From Hominiventricola aquisgranensis (GTDB lineage Bacteria; Bacillota; Clostridia; Lachnospirales; Lachnospiraceae): a DNA stretch of 9,445 nt. Location: assembly GCF_040096225.1 (NCBI RefSeq), contig NZ_JBBMFC010000047.1, forward strand, positions 1 through 9,445, written 5' to 3'. Position numbers and translations under genes: made by a program. This document shows, piece by piece, positions 6,414-9,445 of the stretch; the stretch's first letter is position 1; the number at the start of each line of letters is the position of its first letter. The notes beneath the pieces are model-generated. The model saw nothing but the letters and a program-made list of their open reading frames with translations, was not told the DNA's origin and did no database searches.

Positions 6414-7275
6414 TAAGAAAAAGTATATTTATATAGTTATCTGGCTTTTGATCGGAATACTTTCATTTACGGTGCTGGAGAAATATGCATCTGCACCGGA
6501 ATCGCATCAGACAACCATTGCATCTCTTGATGAGAAAAAAGCGACTGTTCTGGAATTGACAGCTGCTACGACAGCGACTTCGGCATTGATCACGCTGATC
6601 CCAGGGGATGTAGGAACTCCTATTGCAGAGAAAGTAGCAGATCTAAGTGGATATCTTTTGATTGTATTGTGTGCGATTTTTTTGGAAAAATATCTGGTGA
6701 CGATCACCGGATATGCGGCATTTAAGATTTTTATTCCTGTGGCATGCGTACTATTTGCAGTCAATATGGCGGCACAGAATCGAAGTATTGATAAACTTGC
6801 GAGACGACTGTTAATATTTGGAATCTGTATTTTCCTGGTAGTTCCCACAAGCGTGAAAGTGTCGGATCTGATTGAGACGACCTATCAGTCTCAGATTGAT
6901 GCAACACTGGAGGACGCGAAAAGCACCAGAGAAATGCTGGAAAACAGCAGCGATTCTGGGCAGGAGCAAAATGAGCAGACGCAGGAGAACGAGATGGAAC
7001 AGACATCTGGAGTTACTGGCCTGCTGGACAAAGCAAAGGATGCACTTTCCAGTGCAAAAGATTCTGTGACCACAGCAGTCGGAAATGTGACTATTTCTTC
7101 GGAAGAGCTGGTTCAGAAAGTACAGGATTCTTTGAATCATTTTGTGGAAGCAGTGGCAGTGATGCTGATCACATCCTGCGTGATTCCGATTCTTGTATTA
7201 TTAGTATTTTTCTGGTTGATTAAAGTATTGCTGGACGTGGATATTTCTTCTGGAAAGTCTGTGTCTGGTGAATAA
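6397..7275 (+). CDS. Unrecognised multi-span membrane protein, third gene of the kinase-CYTH unit
   Basis: I do not recognise this family. The 292-residue protein has hydrophobic segments at about 10-27, 85-103, 105-124, 137-156 and 250-279. Between the first two lies a stretch with TAATTATSALITLIPGD (55-71). Between the last two is a ~90-residue polar, helical, Gln/Glu/Ser-rich segment (~160-250) that looks extended or coiled-coil. The start at ATG 6397 is chosen because GGAGG (6386-6390) is 6 bases upstream; a longer GTG start at 6379 would run through that site. It overlaps the CYTH gene by 17 bases. It may anchor, sense for or be regulated by the two soluble partners, but this is inferred only from the overlap. 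A long palindrome that can terminate transcription follows 31 bases after the stop. Confidence 0.75.
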   Translation: MNITYNKKKYIYIVIWLLIGILSFTVLEKYASAPESHQTTIASLDEKKATVLELTAATTATSALITLIPGDVGTPIAEKVADLSGYLLIVLCAIFLEKYLVTITGYAAFKIFIPVACVLFAVNMAAQNRSIDKLARRLLIFGICIFLVVPTSVKVSDLIETTYQSQIDATLEDAKSTREMLENSSDSGQEQNEQTQENEMEQTSGVTGLLDKAKDALSSAKDSVTTAVGNVTISSEELVQKVQDSLNHFVEAVAVMLITSCVIPILVLLVFFWLIKVLLDVDISSGKSVSGE

Positions 7276-7306
7276 CATAATAAAAGCATAGGAACACTAC
7301 ATTTAG

Positions 7307-7356
7307 AAATTCCAACCGTTATTGCACTATATATAGTATGATAACGATTGGAATTT
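7307..7356 (+). terminator. 50-bp near-perfect palindrome, probable operon terminator
   Basis: Arms 7307-7331 and 7332-7356 pair over 25 positions: 21 Watson-Crick, 2 G-T and 2 C-A mismatches, with no spacer (an RNA would close with a TATA loop). TTTTGTTTA overlaps and follows the right arm, fitting a rho-independent terminator for the + strand operon. The arms are longer than a normal terminator needs, so a small palindromic repeat element is an alternative. Confidence 0.6.
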
Positions 7357-7460
7357 TGTTTATAGAGGCTTTTTTTCCAATCATTAGTATATACGGGATG
7401 ATCGAAATCAGGTATAAAGGAAGAAAGGAACAGATTTTAAAGCGTATGGAATGGAGGTGA
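7338..7460 (+). CDS. Short ORF or gene remnant, hydrophobic then basic (40 aa)
   Basis: From ATG 7338 the frame encodes 40 residues: a hydrophobic half (ITIGILFIEAFFPIISIYG) followed by a strongly basic half (RYKGRKEQILKRMEWR). The start has no ribosome binding site and lies inside the palindrome's right arm; the frame is open back to 7284. It may be a small membrane peptide or, more likely, the tail of a lost gene upstream of the truncated gene at 7469. Family not recognised. Confidence 0.3.
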   Translation: MITIGILFIEAFFPIISIYGMIEIRYKGRKEQILKRMEWR

Positions 7461-7468
7461 AGCGTAAT

Positions 7469-7546
7469 ATGAAAAAATTACATTTACAAGGGGTGATACT
7501 GATCATAACAGCCATGCTTTCTGAGCCCTTGCCTTATACCATCTGA
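7469..7546 (+). pseudogene. Truncated N-terminus resembling an EamA/DMT transporter
   Basis: ATG 7469 is preceded by a near-ideal GGAGGTGA (7453-7460) at 8 bases, yet the frame encodes only 25 residues. The opening MKKLHLQGVILIITAML is a basic start followed by a membrane helix of the kind that begins drug/metabolite (EamA) transporters. The frame then changes to SEPLPYTI and stops inside the 3' end of the convergent MATE gene. The break therefore falls near 7520. The strong start signal with no gene behind it points to a deletion or rearrangement; the EamA likeness is recognised by eye over 17 residues only. Confidence 0.45.
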
Positions 7547-8922
7547 ACCAGCCATACATTACTGTGTACCATAAAATAACCGATTACTACTTTGATCAAT
7601 TCAGTTGCCTGTACAAGGAAGTACACACTTACGATACCAAGTCCTGTAAAGTGCGCCAGTAAAAAGGCAGTTGGAACGACAACGATCCAGGTGAAAACAG
7701 AATCAAACAGGAATGTAACCATTGTTTTCCCGCCGGAGCGCAGCGTAAAATAAGATGCATGGCTAAAGGAGCAGAAAGGCATGATAATTGCGGATACTGC
7801 GATAAATCTGGTTGCCAGTGCACGGATTTCCTCAGAGGTATTGTAGATCTGAGGGAAAAATCTGCCCATAAAAAGCATACATACAGCTACAATGACACAG
7901 CAAAAAACACTGAATACAATCATTTTGTTATCTGCATCCTTTGCTTTTTCCAGTTCGCCGGCACCCAGATACTGTCCCACCACAATGCTGATGCAGGCGC
8001 CAAGCTGGAGATAAATGATGTTAAACAGATTGGTGATGGTTGTAGCAATGTTAAGCCCGGCAACTACTTCCAGGCCGCGGATCGAGTAGCACTGTATTAC
8101 GGCTGTCATTCCGGCAGCCCACAGAACTTCATTCATCATAAGTGGTAATCCTTTGATGATGATTGCTTTTAATTCATCTGTGGGAATACCAAAACCGGTA
8201 TATGCTCCTTTGAGATACCGGTTTTTCTCTCTGTGACTGTGTGCCCAGATGATAATCATAAGGGCTTCTATGTAACGGGCAATAACCGTTGCCAGAGCAG
8301 CACCCTGTACACCAAGTTCCGGGAATGGTCCAATACCGAAGATCAGGAGATAGTCCAATATAGCATTACTTCCAACGGCGACAAAACTTGCGATCATAGG
8401 AAGCAGAGTCTGACCAGTCTCCTTAATATTGGTCGCATAAGACTGATTTACAGCAAAGGGAATCAGTCCTGCCATCATAATGATCAGATACTGTAATCCA
8501 TACTGCAATGCTGCACCTGTCGCACCACTTCCGGAAGTATCCGTGAGATAAAGAGAAATCAGGCTCTCCCCTTTTGCCACAAACAGCAGAATGGTAAGTG
8601 CTGTAACCGTTAAAGCTGCATACAGCTTAAAACGGAAAGAATACATATGCCCTTTATGATTTCCTTTTCCGAAATACTGGGCACCGAAAATGCTGGCTGC
8701 TGATACAGCTCCGAATACTGCCAGATTATATACAAATATCAGCTGATTGACAATGGCAACTCCGGACATCTGCTCTGTACCAAGCTGTCCAACCATAATA
8801 TTGTCAAGAAAACTAACCAGGTTTGTAACTGCATTTTGTATGATCATGGGCAATGCCAGTGCAATGTATCTTTTATAAAAATTTCTATCTCCAATATATT
8901 TTCTGTGAAACTTTTCTAACAT
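7534..8922 (-). CDS. MATE family multidrug/toxin efflux transporter
   Basis: A complete 462-residue integral membrane protein of normal MATE length (about 450), predicted to export cationic or other small molecules using an H+ or Na+ gradient. The opening YIALALPMIIQNAVTNLVSF followed by LDNIMVGQLGTEQMSGVAI is the MatE signature (first helix, then DxxxVGxLGT). The internal duplication shows in the second half, with IIKGLPLMMNEVLWAAG and later LQLGACISIVVGQYLGAGE. About twelve hydrophobic segments can be counted. AGAGGG on the - strand (8926-8931) sits a few bases before the ATG and supports the start. It is convergent with the three-gene operon and co-directional with the DeoR-like gene, whose stop lies 123 bases upstream, so it may have its own promoter or be read through from there. 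Its 3' end overlaps a truncated + strand gene scrap. Confidence 0.92.
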   Translation of the reverse strand: MLEKFHRKYIGDRNFYKRYIALALPMIIQNAVTNLVSFLDNIMVGQLGTEQMSGVAIVNQLIFVYNLAVFGAVSAASIFGAQYFGKGNHKGHMYSFRFKLYAALTVTALTILLFVAKGESLISLYLTDTSGSGATGAALQYGLQYLIIMMAGLIPFAVNQSYATNIKETGQTLLPMIASFVAVGSNAILDYLLIFGIGPFPELGVQGAALATVIARYIEALMIIIWAHSHREKNRYLKGAYTGFGIPTDELKAIIIKGLPLMMNEVLWAAGMTAVIQCYSIRGLEVVAGLNIATTITNLFNIIYLQLGACISIVVGQYLGAGELEKAKDADNKMIVFSVFCCVIVAVCMLFMGRFFPQIYNTSEEIRALATRFIAVSAIIMPFCSFSHASYFTLRSGGKTMVTFLFDSVFTWIVVVPTAFLLAHFTGLGIVSVYFLVQATELIKVVIGYFMVHSNVWLVQMV

Positions 8923-8989
8923 AAATCCCTCTCTTTATCGAATCCCCATTTTAATACCTGTTCAGCATAACATATTTCCGTGGGATTTT

Positions 8990-9031
8990 ATATCTTCTTT
9001 TTTAGTTTTCAGAGAGGAATGCAGAAGATAT
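8990..9031 (-). repeat. Inverted repeat in the MATE leader
   Basis: A perfect 9-bp pair (ATATCTTCT 8990-8998, AGAAGATAT 9023-9031) is separated by 24 bases, between the DeoR-like stop and the MATE start. No T-run follows the stem on the - strand, so it is a poor terminator; an operator or leader hairpin for the MATE gene is equally possible. No convincing -35/-10 pair was found in this gap. Confidence 0.3.
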
Positions 9032-9045
9032 TTATTATCCAAGAC

Positions 9046-9445
9046 TCATACGATATAAAGCTTTATACCCATATTACGGATAAGGTTTTCCCATTCTGAT
9101 GAAATTCCAGAATCTGTAATGATGGTATTACAATCTTGCAATTTAGCAAAATATGAGGTTACAACAACATCGAATTTTGAAGAATCTGCAAGAAGTATAC
9201 TTTCTGCAGAAGATTCTAAGCTTGCGCGTTTCGATAAAACTTCATATGAATATGAACATGTAAGGCCTAATTTACTATGGATACCTGAAGCAGAGAGAAA
9301 ATACTTATTGGCTCTGTGGGCTCGAATTAGATGCAAGCCTTCATCTGATTCGAACATTCGCAGATCATGGTTATAGACACCACCGACGCCAACCAATTCG
9401 ATTGCCTTTCCCTTTGAAATTTTACTTATAATATCATAATTATTT
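9046..9445 (-). CDS. DeoR-family transcriptional repressor, C-terminal part (cut by window edge)
   Basis: The frame stays open to the right edge, so only the C-terminal ~132 residues are present and the N-terminal helix-turn-helix lies outside. What is visible matches the DeoR sensor domain, which binds sugar phosphates: a Gly-rich strand LVGVGGVYN, then KYFLSASGIHSKLGLT, KRASLESSAESILLADSSKF and the closing LQDCNTIITDSG...GIKLYIV. The LLADSSKF and IITD motifs are the most typical. A TTG at 9394-9396 is not a real start, since the frame continues upstream with domain-like sequence. The regulated gene is unknown; the MATE gene is directly downstream on the same strand, but sugar-related targets on the other side are more usual for this family. 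Confidence 0.85.
   Translation of the reverse strand, partial: NNYDIISKISKGKAIELVGVGGVYNHDLRMFESDEGLHLIRAHRANKYFLSASGIHSKLGLTCSYSYEVLSKRASLESSAESILLADSSKFDVVVTSYFAKLQDCNTIITDSGISSEWENLIRNMGIKLYIV

Noticed and set aside
7759..8148. 129-codon open frame on the + strand inside the MATE gene
   Set aside because: It is antisense to a clear transporter gene and its translation resembles no protein family.
9054..9067. 14-bp perfect palindrome TATAAAGCTTTATA
   Set aside because: It lies in the coding end of the DeoR-like gene, is explained by codons for IKLYI and has no T-run after it.
9119..9376. 85-codon + strand open frame at the right end
   Set aside because: It is opposite the DeoR-like domain, which matches its family in the other direction.

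Overview
The window looks like a chromosomal segment of a Gram-positive anaerobe of the class Clostridia, probably Lachnospiraceae-like. This is inferred from the moderately low G+C, strong AGGAGG-type ribosome binding sites, the style of the cyclic-di-GMP proteins (multi-span membrane region + Cache + GGDEF; REC + HD-GYP + extra C-terminal domain) and the MATE and DeoR neighbours. No rRNA, tRNA, CRISPR array, intact insertion sequence or phage gene is visible.

Left part (1-4301, + strand): a nucleotide-signalling block. A membrane diguanylate cyclase with a Cache-like sensor region (to 2195) is followed by a short gap holding a MerR/TipA-like promoter. Next come a small histidine phosphotransfer (HPt) protein and a response regulator with an HD-GYP phosphodiesterase output. 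The first gene would make c-di-GMP and the last would degrade it; the HPt is a natural phosphodonor for the response regulator. No histidine kinase lies in the window.

Middle (4302-4698): no intact gene. The first ~150-200 bases read as a frameshifted remnant of a PAS-like module, then a strong 13-bp terminator hairpin, then a leader with tandem repeats and a small inverted repeat.

Centre-right (4723-7275, + strand): a tightly overlapping three-gene unit of a HipA-like kinase-fold protein, a CYTH (class IV adenylate cyclase/triphosphate-binding) protein and an unrecognised multi-span membrane protein. It ends at a 50-bp near-perfect palindrome. Translational coupling suggests one system, and this is the best candidate for something undescribed.

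Right part (7338-9445): two short + strand coding scraps, one resembling the N-terminus of an EamA/DMT transporter cut off after about 17 codons. A convergent, complete MATE efflux transporter follows on the - strand, then the C-terminal part of a DeoR-family repressor, also on the - strand, which runs off the window edge. The scraps and the PAS remnant show that the flanks of the three-gene unit have been rearranged.
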